Source: Yoonia sediminilitoris (GTDB lineage: Bacteria; Pseudomonadota; Alphaproteobacteria; Rhodobacterales; Rhodobacteraceae). From it: a stretch of DNA of 41,707 nucleotides. Shown piece by piece: positions 16,558 to 25,047 of the stretch. The translations under genes were made by a program, and so were the position numbers. Position 1 is the stretch's first letter, and each line of letters starts with the position of its first letter. Below the pieces are notes generated by a model. It did not search any database and was not told where the DNA came from. It was given only the letters and a program-made list of their open reading frames with translations. The stretch spans positions 1 through 41,707 of the forward strand of contig NZ_QBUD01000020.1 of the NCBI RefSeq assembly GCF_003058085.1, read 5' to 3'.

Positions 16558-19299
16558 TTATTCGGCGGCGGTTTTAAGGTTTTTGGCTTTGGGCAACGCA
16601 GCCAGGGCCTCTGATGTGAAGACGCGCAAACCCAGATCGGCGCGGTAGCCGTGGATTTCATTCACATCAAGGGCCAGCATAAAGGCCAAGATTTCCTGGC
16701 TGATGACTTGCCCCGGGACAAGGATAGGAAAGCCGGGGGGGTAGGGGATGATGAAACCCGCCGAGACAACCTCTTCTCCCGCATCAAGCGCATCTTTAAG
16801 CGATCCTGTGAGTTCCAGGTAGTCACAGTTGGATTCCTGATAACTCAGATAGTAGGCCGTCCGGATATCGCCCTCTGGTGTCACGTCATCAGGACGGAAT
16901 GCATCGTGGAACCGGCTGAAGTCAGGTAGCGGAGGATAGTTCTCGGTGAGGTTCTTCACGCGTTTGTCGAATGACAACCGCTCCATCCGTGAGGCATCAT
17001 CGAGCAATTCGTCCAGCTCGTTGGCGATTTCAACCAGTACTTCGATCAGATAGGCAACTGATGATCGGGTGGTTCCGATGTTGGTCATGAACAGGACGGT
17101 ATTTCGCGAAGTCTTGTTTATCTGGATACCATATTTGTCCATCAGAACGTCGTTCTTGAACGTGTCTCCATCCCAACCGGTGCCGCCAACAGCCAGCGTG
17201 ACGCGCGTGGCATCAAGCACGAAATCATCCTGCTCCCAGCAATCCCACATGTCGGTCCAGCCTTGATGATTGTCGAAATAGCTAGTGACACCGCTTTGCC
17301 GGTATTGTTCCGGGATCATGTCGCCCGCGGTCAGCACCTTGAAGTATTTTTGCAGCAAAGGGTGGCTGCTGATGGCCTTTCGCATCGACATGGCGGCCTC
17401 AATCTGGCGCTGCACGAATTCGAACCCTTCAAGCTCCACCTGACGGCGACCAACATCAAGCGATGCGATGATCTGGTAGTTGGGCGAGGTCGATGTGTGG
17501 GTCATATAGGCTTCGTGGAAGGACTGTTCGACTTCACCTTTGAAATCCTGATCGCTCACATGGATCATTGACCCTTGCCGCAAGGATGTCAGCGTTTTGT
17601 GCGTCGATTGCGTGGCATAAACCCTGATCCGCGCATTCGGTGGTGCAATGAGACGAGTGTTCAGCAGTTCTTCGTCACTGGCATCTGCCAGCTCTTTCTG
17701 CTGCGCTTCATAAGCTGCACGGTGCGCGTCCGTCTTTAGCCGCTTGCGCAAATTATTGGCCGTGCGCATGCCAGTGCGCTGGCGGTAGGTGGGGCTGAAG
17801 CGGGCAAATGCAAACCATGCCTCATCCCATAGGAAAACAAGGTCAGGCTTGATCGCCAAACATTCTTCCATGACCCGTTCGACATTGTAGACCAATCCGT
17901 CAAATGTGCAGTTAGTCAGCAACAGCATTCGCACGCGGTCGAGCTTCCCAGCGGCCTTGAGCGCCAATAATTGATGTTTGATTTCTTTGAGCGGCACTGC
18001 CCCGTACATGGAGTATTCATTGAGTGGATAGCTATCGAGATAGACAACCTCGGCACCCGCCAGCACCATCCCATAGTGATGCGATTTGTGGCAGTCGCGG
18101 TCCACCAAAACAATATCACCGGGCCTGACAACGGCTTGCACGACGATCTTGTTGCAGGTCGATGTGCCATTGGTGGCAAAGAAGGTCTGTTTGGACCCGA
18201 ACGCGCGGCTTGCCAGCTCTTGTGCCTCTTTGATAGGCCCGTGTGGCTCCAGCAGGCTGTCGAGCCCTCCAGACGTCGCAGATGTTTCGGCAAGAAAGAT
18301 ATTGGGCCCATAGAACGCGCCCATATCTTGAATCCAATGTGAGCGGGTGATCGACTTGCCTCGGCTAATCGGCATGGCATGGAAAACGCCCGTCGGCTGT
18401 TTGGAATAATTCACTAGAGCGGTGAAAAACGGAGTCTTATTGCGGGCCGCAACACCGCGCAGAATATTCAAGTGCAGCTCCATAAAGTCTTCTTGATTGT
18501 AGAAAACCCGCCGGCAGATGCCCAGATCAAGACCCGCGATGTCCTCGACGGATCTTTCGGTAACGAGGTAAGCATCCAGTTCTGGTCGGACCCGTGCAAT
18601 CAAACGGCAAAGTTCGGGTCCATAGTCCTCAGGGCGCATGGCGTCGATTTCATCTGAATCGCTCGCGTTGCTCAGGTATTTTGTCAGGATTTCATTGGCG
18701 TTCTTGGATTTCAGAACCAGCCCTGGCCGGACCACGATCGCTTGGATGTTGTGGTTGAACAGAACTGCGATAAGCGCATCCTCAAGGCTGGGCACAACGA
18801 CGGCTTCGTAGCTAAACGGATCCTCCGGGCGGCGCATGCGTGTTACGTTGCTTTTCAGCCAGCGTTCTTGGTGATCATTCACATTGTCGACGATCAGCAC
18901 CTCGAAATAGGGGCGGGTCATGGCGCGCGCCTCTGGGGACAGCATCGCCTCGTCGTTGTGTTCTTCGTCGTCAGTGGTGTCGCGTTCCAGCGGAATGTTG
19001 CGGCGGCGGTAAGCTCCGGTGGTCAGTGCGCGTGTGACGCGATGCACTGTGAAGGACAAATCGTCGTAGTTGTTGTGTTCAAACTGTCGGCGCATATGGT
19101 CAAACGCCGCCATGCCGGGGAAGGCCCAATAGGGTTCGATCAGGGCCAGAGATTCGAAAAGGTCCGCGATCCGCGTCTTTAGGGCGGTGATCTTTTTCGC
19201 CCCACTTTCACGGCAGATGGACGTAGTCGCCTCACGAAGTGCACTCCATCTGTCGGAACGCAATTGTGTCGCAGAATAATAGTCGCTGACGGAATCCAT
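16558..19299 (-). CDS. Long Orn/Lys/Arg decarboxylase
   Basis: PLP-dependent amino acid decarboxylase of 913 residues, longer than the roughly 710-755 of SpeC, LdcC and AdiA. An N-terminal helical part (1-130) precedes a wing-like domain (about 131-195), then the PLP major domain: FATNGTST (374-381), the stacking His404 in DCHKSHHYG, DEAW (492-495) and Schiff-base Lys568 in STHKTL, ending in the C-terminal domain. The ATG at 19299 (MDSVSDYY) follows GGAGA; an earlier in-frame ATG lacks a ribosome site. The product would be putrescine, cadaverine or agmatine. Residues that choose between ornithine, lysine and arginine cannot be read with confidence. First gene of the tightly spaced five-gene block. 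Confidence 0.9.
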   Translation of the reverse strand: MDSVSDYYSATQLRSDRWSALREATTSICRESGAKKITALKTRIADLFESLALIEPYWAFPGMAAFDHMRRQFEHNNYDDLSFTVHRVTRALTTGAYRRRNIPLERDTTDDEEHNDEAMLSPEARAMTRPYFEVLIVDNVNDHQERWLKSNVTRMRRPEDPFSYEAVVVPSLEDALIAVLFNHNIQAIVVRPGLVLKSKNANEILTKYLSNASDSDEIDAMRPEDYGPELCRLIARVRPELDAYLVTERSVEDIAGLDLGICRRVFYNQEDFMELHLNILRGVAARNKTPFFTALVNYSKQPTGVFHAMPISRGKSITRSHWIQDMGAFYGPNIFLAETSATSGGLDSLLEPHGPIKEAQELASRAFGSKQTFFATNGTSTCNKIVVQAVVRPGDIVLVDRDCHKSHHYGMVLAGAEVVYLDSYPLNEYSMYGAVPLKEIKHQLLALKAAGKLDRVRMLLLTNCTFDGLVYNVERVMEECLAIKPDLVFLWDEAWFAFARFSPTYRQRTGMRTANNLRKRLKTDAHRAAYEAQQKELADASDEELLNTRLIAPPNARIRVYATQSTHKTLTSLRQGSMIHVSDQDFKGEVEQSFHEAYMTHTSTSPNYQIIASLDVGRRQVELEGFEFVQRQIEAAMSMRKAISSHPLLQKYFKVLTAGDMIPEQYRQSGVTSYFDNHQGWTDMWDCWEQDDFVLDATRVTLAVGGTGWDGDTFKNDVLMDKYGIQINKTSRNTVLFMTNIGTTRSSVAYLIEVLVEIANELDELLDDASRMERLSFDKRVKNLTENYPPLPDFSRFHDAFRPDDVTPEGDIRTAYYLSYQESNCDYLELTGSLKDALDAGEEVVSAGFIIPYPPGFPILVPGQVISQEILAFMLALDVNEIHGYRADLGLRVFTSEALAALPKAKNLKTAAE

Positions 19300-19365
19300 C
19301 GGTCGTTCTCCATATTGTGGCATGCAAACGATGACTGACCCCGCGATGTGGCACAGCCAGAGTTT

Positions 19366-20340
19366 TTAGCCGCTAGATGTCTTGCCCATGACGGGCGATA
19401 TTCCCAACGCGCGGGTGCGTTCTGTGGCGTGGGCCTCGGCTTCGGTGTTGACGGGCAAATCGACATGCAATCCAGCCCGAGACCCCTGTTGCGGTATTTC
19501 AAGCGGACCCAACGATTTGAGGTAGGCGTCGGTGCCGCTTTCACGGTCATAGACCGAAAAGTCGCTGGACCGGTCGCGGAAGCTTTTAAGAACCTGACCG
19601 AGACCCTTCATGCCGGTTTCGCGCTGGCGGCGAACCATAGACAGGTCCACTTCGATGGGGAACATGTCCTCTTGCCCTGCGGATTGGTGCAAGACCAGCG
19701 ATGTGGGGTCAACAACCAGCGATTTACCCACGCCTCCGGCGCCTAAGCCGTTTACGTCTATGACATAGCACTGGAACTGCGCCGCTGTTGCCCGCGCGAT
19801 CGCTAGTTCTGCATCGCGGTCCGTGGTTCCTGTCAGAACAGGGTGCAACAGCACTTCGACACCCTGCGATGTCAGCTGACGCGTCGTCTCGGGGAACCAC
19901 ATATCATAGCAGATCGACAGGCCGAACCGGCCTACATTGGGCACGTCAAAGACGCAGAAATCTGTGCCTGCGGAAATGCCGACTTCGTAAGGCAGGAACG
20001 GGAACATCTTGGCGTAACGACGGATAACGTTGCCGTCCGGGTCAATGACAAGCGAGGTGTTATAGACGCGGCCATCCTCTGGGTGGGTCAGGAACATTGA
20101 GCCGGGGATCAGCCAGATCTTGTGACGGCGCGCGGCCTCGCAAAATTGGTTGATGATGTCGTTTTGCGGCGGCAGCTTAAACTTTTCCAGTGGTCCAAAC
20201 GGCGCAAGCTCGCTGAACAGCACCATCTGTGTCCACGGAAAACGCAGCATCAATAGGTCAATGCGGTGCAGCATTCCTTCGACGTTGGAATGCAGGGCGT
20301 TAACGTGCATCTGCACGCCAGCTATTGCGAAAGGGGTCAT
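19366..20340 (-). CDS. Nitrilase-superfamily amidase (carbon-nitrogen hydrolase)
   Basis: 324-residue cytoplasmic hydrolase with the complete catalytic triad: Glu44 (LFSELAPFG), Lys111 (RYAKMFPF) and Cys144 (LSICYDMWFPE). Relatives hydrolyse terminal amides or N-carbamoyl groups, including N-carbamoylputrescine amidase and omega-amidase. The genetic setting makes an amine-derived amide a reasonable substrate, but no specific one can be read. The ATG at 20340 is chosen because ACGGAG sits ten bases upstream; that site lies inside a hairpin (20351-20366). The gene is between the stress-protein gene and the decarboxylase gene with gaps of 68 and 66 bases, long enough for internal regulation. Confidence 0.88.
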   Translation of the reverse strand: MTPFAIAGVQMHVNALHSNVEGMLHRIDLLMLRFPWTQMVLFSELAPFGPLEKFKLPPQNDIINQFCEAARRHKIWLIPGSMFLTHPEDGRVYNTSLVIDPDGNVIRRYAKMFPFLPYEVGISAGTDFCVFDVPNVGRFGLSICYDMWFPETTRQLTSQGVEVLLHPVLTGTTDRDAELAIARATAAQFQCYVIDVNGLGAGGVGKSLVVDPTSLVLHQSAGQEDMFPIEVDLSMVRRQRETGMKGLGQVLKSFRDRSSDFSVYDRESGTDAYLKSLGPLEIPQQGSRAGLHVDLPVNTEAEAHATERTRALGISPVMGKTSSG

Positions 20341-20350
20341 CAGCAAAATT

Positions 20351-20366
20351 CTCCGTAAATACGGAG
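20351..20366 (-). promoter_or_regulatory. Hairpin masking the ribosome site of the amidase gene
   Basis: CTCCGT and ACGGAG pair perfectly around a four-base loop. On the minus-strand mRNA the second arm is the Shine-Dalgarno sequence of the gene starting at 20340, so the fold would hide the ribosome site. It could hold back translation or couple it to read-through from the upstream gene. Confidence 0.45.
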
Positions 20367-20408
20367 GCGCACCTTAAGGGCCGTCATGATCTCCGCTTCA
20401 GGCAACCC

Positions 20409-20840
20409 TTACGCCCTTACGACAAGAACTGAAACAGGCGATCTGCGCACAACGCGGTCAGCGTTTGACCCGACCAGAAACTCGCGCACGCGGTCAGGTT
20501 TATGCGATGCCATGATCACCAGATCACATTTGATTTCCTCAATCGTTTTGAGCACCTGTTTGTGGATTTTGCCGAAGGCGAGGTGCTGTTTGACGGCGAT
20601 ATCATCAGGTACTTCTGTCTTAACGAGGCCATCCAAAGCGGCACTTGCAGCATCAATGGCCTGCTTTTCAAAATCATCGGGAAAGAACCCTTCCACAAGC
20701 GGGCTGCCCATATCAGGCACGACCGACATTATGTGTAGTTTGGATTTTGAAGCACGCGCCAGTTCGACCGCTTGCGGCAACGCTTTTTTCCAGGATGCTG
20801 GATGGTTCAGGTCGACAGTCAATAGAATACAGTTGAACAT
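20409..20840 (-). CDS. Universal stress protein (UspA family, TeaD-like)
   Basis: 143-residue single-domain UspA protein, normal length. It begins with the conserved beta-strand ILLTVD and ends with the ATP-binding pattern GSNADRVVRRSPVSVLVV (G-x2-...-(S/T)-x-V). UspA proteins encoded beside TRAP permeases, such as TeaD of the ectoine transporter, regulate transport activity. This gene lies 12 bases after the TRAP permease gene and is preceded by AAAGGA, so it probably modulates that transporter. It is cytoplasmic, without a signal peptide or membrane span. Confidence 0.88.
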   Translation of the reverse strand: MFNCILLTVDLNHPASWKKALPQAVELARASKSKLHIMSVVPDMGSPLVEGFFPDDFEKQAIDAASAALDGLVKTEVPDDIAVKQHLAFGKIHKQVLKTIEEIKCDLVIMASHKPDRVREFLVGSNADRVVRRSPVSVLVVRA

Positions 20841-20852
20841 AGTATGTCCTTT

Positions 20853-23624
20853 CTAAACGGTGGCCGGTTTGCGAACAGCGCGGCCGTTGCGGCCACGTTG
20901 CAAGAGGACCACCAAGGCCAGCAGGAGTAGGGCAGGCAGGAACATCAGATACTTTGTAGGCTGCCCGACAGGGCGAAGCACGCGCAGCACCTCCTGATCC
21001 CAGTCCAGTCCAGCTGTCTCAGCCGCGCTGCCAAAGCTGACGTCGTCGATGATCAACGTGTCGCCATCGTTACGGAACATCAGGCCCGCGTTTTCCAACC
21101 GTTCTTCGCCTGTGGCACCGTCTTCAATTGTCAGAACGGCGACAAACTCAATGGGGTCACCAAGATCGTTCAACCCCGCGACACGCAGGCGCAAGTCCTC
21201 ACCCACGGGTGTTGCCATCGCCGCTGCTGCAATCTCGGTCGGGTTTTCTTCACTATAGGGCGGATAGACCATGTCCATCCAAAAGCCCGGACGGAATAGC
21301 GTGAATGCAATAAGCAATAGCGCCACCGTTTCGTATATACGGTTTTTGGCCAAGAACCACCCTTGGGTCGCGGCCGCGAATAAGAGCATTGCAATGGTTG
21401 CGACAATGAACACAAAGACGCCCTGCGCCCAAGTCACATCAATCAACAGCAGTTCTGTGTTGAAGATGAACAAGAAAGGCAAGGCTGCCGTCCTAAGGCT
21501 ATAGAAGAACGCGACGACCCCTGTTTTGATTGGATCACCACCTGAGACAGCAGCCGCCGCAAAACTGGCCAGGCCAACGGGTGGTGTCACATCGGCCATA
21601 ATGCCGAAGTAGAACACGAAGAGGTGAACCGCGATCAGCGGTACAATCAGCCCGTTTTGCTGGCCCAGTGTCACAATCACTGGTGCAAGCAAAGCTGATA
21701 CCACAATATAGTTCGCCGTTGTTGGAAGGCCCATTCCAAGGATCAGCGAAAGGATCGCCGTCAGGAACAAGATGGCGAGGATATTACCGCCAGACAAAAC
21801 TTCGACCACATCAGCCAAAGCTGACCCAACACCTGTTTGGCTGACTGCGCCTACAATGATGCCCGCTGTCGCCGTGGCGATACCGATACCGATCATATTG
21901 CGCGCGCCTGTTTCAAGGCCCTCAATGAGGTCTTTGCCGCCTTGCAACACTGCAGCCCCCAGCGCGTTTTCGCCGCGCATCATGGCCGTCAGTGGGCGTT
22001 GGGTGACGAGAATGAACACCATATATGCTGTAGCCCAGAAAGCTGACAATCCTGGTGACAAGCGATCCACCATCAGTGCCCAGACCAGCACGACAACTGG
22101 TAGAATGAAGTGCAAGCCGGACCGGATTGTAGGGCCTGGCAATGGCAATGTGTTTACAGGAGCGTTTGGATCGTCAAGCTCGAGCGGCGCTTCTTTTGAA
22201 GAGATATAAAGCAAGCCCACATAGACCAAAGAGAGGAAAGCAAAGATGATGTACCCGGCAGAGTTCGGGAACGCGGGACGTATCCAGCCCATGCCATAGT
22301 AAACGATGAATGAAATCGCGCAGATCGCAGCGATGGTAAACGCGATGCCGATCAATCTCTGAACGATGGGTTTGGGCGTATATGCGCGTGGCAGACCCTC
22401 CATCCCGGCTTTCAGCGCCTCAAGGTGCACAATGTATACCAGTGCGATGTAAGAGATCACCGCCGGTAGGAATGCGTGTTTGACCACATCAAAGTAAGGA
22501 ATACCCACATATTCGACCATCAAGAAGGCTGCAGCGCCCATCACAGGCGGCATGATTTGGCCATTCACAGACGATGCTACTTCGACGGCTCCTGCCTTTT
22601 CGGACGAAAAGCCTACCTTCTTCATCAATGGTATGGTGAAGGTACCCGTTGTCACCACATTGGCGATGGATGAGCCTGAGATCAGCCCTGTCATAGCAGA
22701 GGATACAACGGCGGCTTTAGCTGGGCCGCCTTTCATGTGACCCATCAGGCTGAAGGCCACCTGAATGAAGTAATTGCCAGCGCCCGCGCGATCCAGAAGT
22801 GAGCCGAACAAAACAAAGAGAAAGACAAACGATGTTGACACGCCCAGGGCTATGCCAAACACGCCCTCTGTTGTAATCCACTGGTGGTTCACAATTTCGG
22901 ACAGACTGTTGCCTTTGTGCGCGATGATGCTGGGCATATTGGGCCCAAGTACTGTGTAGACAAGGAAGGCCGAGGCCACGATCATCAATGCAGGGCCAAG
23001 CGCGCGGCGCGTCGCTTCGAGTAGCAACATCAGGCCAATGACAGCCACGACAAAGTCTTGCAGGATCGGCGCACCGACCCGTCCCGCGATATCACGGTAG
23101 TAAACAAAGAGATAAAGCGCTGCGAGAGCACCTACGATTGCCAGTGCCCATTCCCAAACCGGTACGCGGTCTTTGGGAGAGCCGAGAACGACGGCGGCAA
23201 CAACTGCGATGGCGACCAATGGAATCCACCAGATGACGGTGCTATCTTTAGCGCCCGTCATAAACAGAAAGGCCAGCACCACGGGGACAGTGATGCCCAG
23301 CCCGATTTGGAATTTTGTACGAGTTGCCGGAAACGCTGCAAACGCAAGGAATATGGCGAATGCCAGATGGATTGACCGGCTCTCGGTGTCGTTGAAGACG
23401 CCCCAGCCAACGATAAATGGAATAGGGGACGCGATCCAAAGCTGAAAAAGTGACCAGGCAAGGGCGACACAGGTCAGGAATATCCCAACCGTCCCAGCGG
23501 CACCACGTCCGCCAGTGTCAGAGGAAGCAACCAGCGCGTCGAGTTCTTCCTGGCTAAGACCACCACGACCAGCGGCCGCGTTCTCTACTGCAGCAGCTTG
23601 CTGTTGATTTGGATTATCCGACAT
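20853..23624 (-). CDS. TRAP transporter fused permease (TAXI type, DctQM fusion)
   Basis: Large inner-membrane protein of 923 residues in which the small (4-helix) and large (12-helix) TRAP permease units are fused, as is usual for TAXI systems. Typical large-subunit segments include GLISGSSIANVVTTGTFTIP and ILGMGLPTTANYIV. The C-terminal soluble stretch (VSFGSAAETAGLDWDQEV) resembles the PDZ-like DUF3394 domain, followed by a final hydrophobic helix. The ATG at 23624 follows AAGGGGG; an earlier in-frame start lacks such a site. It couples uptake of an organic acid or amino acid to an ion gradient, working with the binding protein encoded upstream. The substrate is probably what the downstream enzymes degrade. 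Confidence 0.92.
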   Translation of the reverse strand: MSDNPNQQQAAAVENAAAGRGGLSQEELDALVASSDTGGRGAAGTVGIFLTCVALAWSLFQLWIASPIPFIVGWGVFNDTESRSIHLAFAIFLAFAAFPATRTKFQIGLGITVPVVLAFLFMTGAKDSTVIWWIPLVAIAVVAAVVLGSPKDRVPVWEWALAIVGALAALYLFVYYRDIAGRVGAPILQDFVVAVIGLMLLLEATRRALGPALMIVASAFLVYTVLGPNMPSIIAHKGNSLSEIVNHQWITTEGVFGIALGVSTSFVFLFVLFGSLLDRAGAGNYFIQVAFSLMGHMKGGPAKAAVVSSAMTGLISGSSIANVVTTGTFTIPLMKKVGFSSEKAGAVEVASSVNGQIMPPVMGAAAFLMVEYVGIPYFDVVKHAFLPAVISYIALVYIVHLEALKAGMEGLPRAYTPKPIVQRLIGIAFTIAAICAISFIVYYGMGWIRPAFPNSAGYIIFAFLSLVYVGLLYISSKEAPLELDDPNAPVNTLPLPGPTIRSGLHFILPVVVLVWALMVDRLSPGLSAFWATAYMVFILVTQRPLTAMMRGENALGAAVLQGGKDLIEGLETGARNMIGIGIATATAGIIVGAVSQTGVGSALADVVEVLSGGNILAILFLTAILSLILGMGLPTTANYIVVSALLAPVIVTLGQQNGLIVPLIAVHLFVFYFGIMADVTPPVGLASFAAAAVSGGDPIKTGVVAFFYSLRTAALPFLFIFNTELLLIDVTWAQGVFVFIVATIAMLLFAAATQGWFLAKNRIYETVALLLIAFTLFRPGFWMDMVYPPYSEENPTEIAAAAMATPVGEDLRLRVAGLNDLGDPIEFVAVLTIEDGATGEERLENAGLMFRNDGDTLIIDDVSFGSAAETAGLDWDQEVLRVLRPVGQPTKYLMFLPALLLLALVVLLQRGRNGRAVRKPATV

Positions 23625-23675
23625 TTTGTTCCCCCTTGCGGCCCTTTTCGGGCACATCGTCTTGTCTTTTTTGTC

Positions 23676-23704
23676 TGATGCGGCGGGATTGAGCCGCCGT
23701 ATCA
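23676..23704. other. Intercistronic stem-loop between TRAP binding protein and permease
   Basis: TGATGCGGCGG (23676-23686) and CCGCCGTATCA (23694-23704) are inverted repeats around seven bases. On the minus-strand message there are ten pairs and one A-C mismatch. No T-run follows in the direction of transcription, so it more likely protects the upstream binding-protein message, giving more receptor than permease. Confidence 0.5.
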
Positions 23705-23728
23705 GTGATCAATCGACACGTGGAGGAA

Positions 23729-24685
23729 TTACATCCAGCCACGCTCTTTGTAGTAACGCTCTGCGCCGGGGTGCAGCGGAGCGGACAGACCATCGCTGAT
23801 CATTTCTTCTTCGGTCAGGTTCTCAAACGCAGGGTGTAGACGCTTAAACCGGTCAAAGTTGTCGAAGACTGCCTTTACGACCTGATAAACGACTTCATCA
23901 TCAACACTGGCGGATGTGACAAATGTCGCTTTGACACCAAAAGTTGAGGTCGCATCAGGCGAACCTTCGTACATGCCACCAGGAATTGATGCAGCTGCAT
24001 AATAAGGGTTGTCCGCGATCAATTGGTCGATCTCTGGTCCGGTCACGGGGATCAAAACCGCATCGACGGTAGAAACTGCTTCTTGGATGGATCCGTTGGG
24101 GTGACCCACAGTATAGATGATCGCATCCACCTTGTTGTCGCCCAGTGCGGCAGCCTGCTCGGCTGGCTTCAACTCGGACGCAAGTGCAAAGTCATCCATG
24201 GTCCAACCCAATGCATCCATAACAACTTGCATGGTCGCATATTGGCCCGAACCGGGGTTGCCGATGTTGACGCGCTTTCCCTGCAGGTCGGCGAAGGTTG
24301 CGATGCCGGCGTCAGCACGTGCGATCACAGTGAAAGGCTCACCATGGACAGAGAATATGGCACGTTCGTCCGAAAACTGGTTGCCTTCGAATTCGGAGGT
24401 CCCGTTATAGGCGTGGAACTGCCAGTCAGATTGGGCCACGCCCATATCCATATCACCAGCCATGATCGCGTTGATGTTTGCGATAGAACCGCCTGTCGAT
24501 GGGGCGGTGCATTTCAGGTTGTGATCGGGTGTGCCACGGTTGACCAAACGACAGATGGATTGGCCTACAACAAAGTAGACTCCTGTCTGGCCGCCGGTTC
24601 CGATGGTGATGAATTGTTCTTGTGCAGTCGTCGCGGTACCGGCCAGCATGGCCCCCGCAAACGCAAGGTGCTTAAAGACTTTCAT
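23729..24685 (-). CDS. TAXI family TRAP substrate-binding protein
   Basis: 318-residue periplasmic receptor with a signal peptide (MKVFKHLAFAGAMLAGTATTAQ). The mature start ITIGTGGQTGVYFVVGQSIC is the TAXI hallmark (a glycine-rich strand followed by VYxxxG), and CTAPSTGGSIANINAIMAG and GVAQSD continue the family pattern. TAXI receptors characterised so far bind glutamate or 2-oxoglutarate-like ligands; ligand here is not evident. The ATG is preceded by GGGAG. It lies 104 bases upstream of the permease gene, with a stem-loop between. A terminator-like hairpin occupies its leader. Confidence 0.92.
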   Translation of the reverse strand: MKVFKHLAFAGAMLAGTATTAQEQFITIGTGGQTGVYFVVGQSICRLVNRGTPDHNLKCTAPSTGGSIANINAIMAGDMDMGVAQSDWQFHAYNGTSEFEGNQFSDERAIFSVHGEPFTVIARADAGIATFADLQGKRVNIGNPGSGQYATMQVVMDALGWTMDDFALASELKPAEQAAALGDNKVDAIIYTVGHPNGSIQEAVSTVDAVLIPVTGPEIDQLIADNPYYAAASIPGGMYEGSPDATSTFGVKATFVTSASVDDEVVYQVVKAVFDNFDRFKRLHPAFENLTEEEMISDGLSAPLHPGAERYYKERGWM

Positions 24686-24715
24686 TATTTTCTCCCAGTT
24701 ATTTCAATCGTATCG

Positions 24716-24741
24716 AGCCTTCCTTCGCGGAGGGCTTTTTT
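24716..24741 (+). terminator. Strong terminator-shaped hairpin, antisense to the TAXI gene leader
   Basis: AGCCTTCC (24716-24723) pairs with GGAGGGCT (24729-24736; one G-U) around TTCGC and is followed by TTTTT on the plus strand, a textbook rho-independent form. No plus-strand gene lies to its left, since the adjacent gene runs leftwards. In the minus-strand leader the same DNA can form this stem or the overlapping GGGC-A6-GCCC hairpin. Confidence 0.55.
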
Positions 24742-25004
24742 GCCCTTGGGGGCGGACAAACAGACGCAACACTGTGCCCTGACACTCTTCGTTCAAGGTT
24801 GCGGCGCTGCGTATTCTGCGCCAAGTCAAAGAAGTTCGTACTGACCAAGACTGACAAAGGGATATGATTCATGCAACAAAATTCATCATCTGATGGTCAA
24901 AATGTTTAATATATTGAACATTGGGCGGTGTAATTGGCGAGAATAGAGGCTTTCCCGGCAGGGAACTGATACTCGCGTGGCCAAGTACAGGGGCCAAAAC
25001 GAAG

Positions 25005-25025
25005 AAAAGCGGGCAATTTGCCCGC
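25005..25025 (-). terminator. Rho-independent terminator of the gabT transcript
   Basis: GCGGGC and GCCCGC pair around a five-base loop (25009-25025). On the minus strand the stem is followed by TTTTCTTC. It begins 22 bases past the gabT stop, so gabT is probably transcribed apart from the TRAP genes. The rest of 24742-25004 shows no gene and presumably holds the promoter for the TRAP/decarboxylase operon. Confidence 0.75.
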
Positions 25026-25047
25026 CTTTCCTAACATATAATTCATC

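Noticed and set aside
15084..16661. 525-residue version of the ATP-grasp protein
   Set aside because: The extra N-terminus is the decarboxylase 3' end read in another frame; the ATG at 16541 has a ribosome site.
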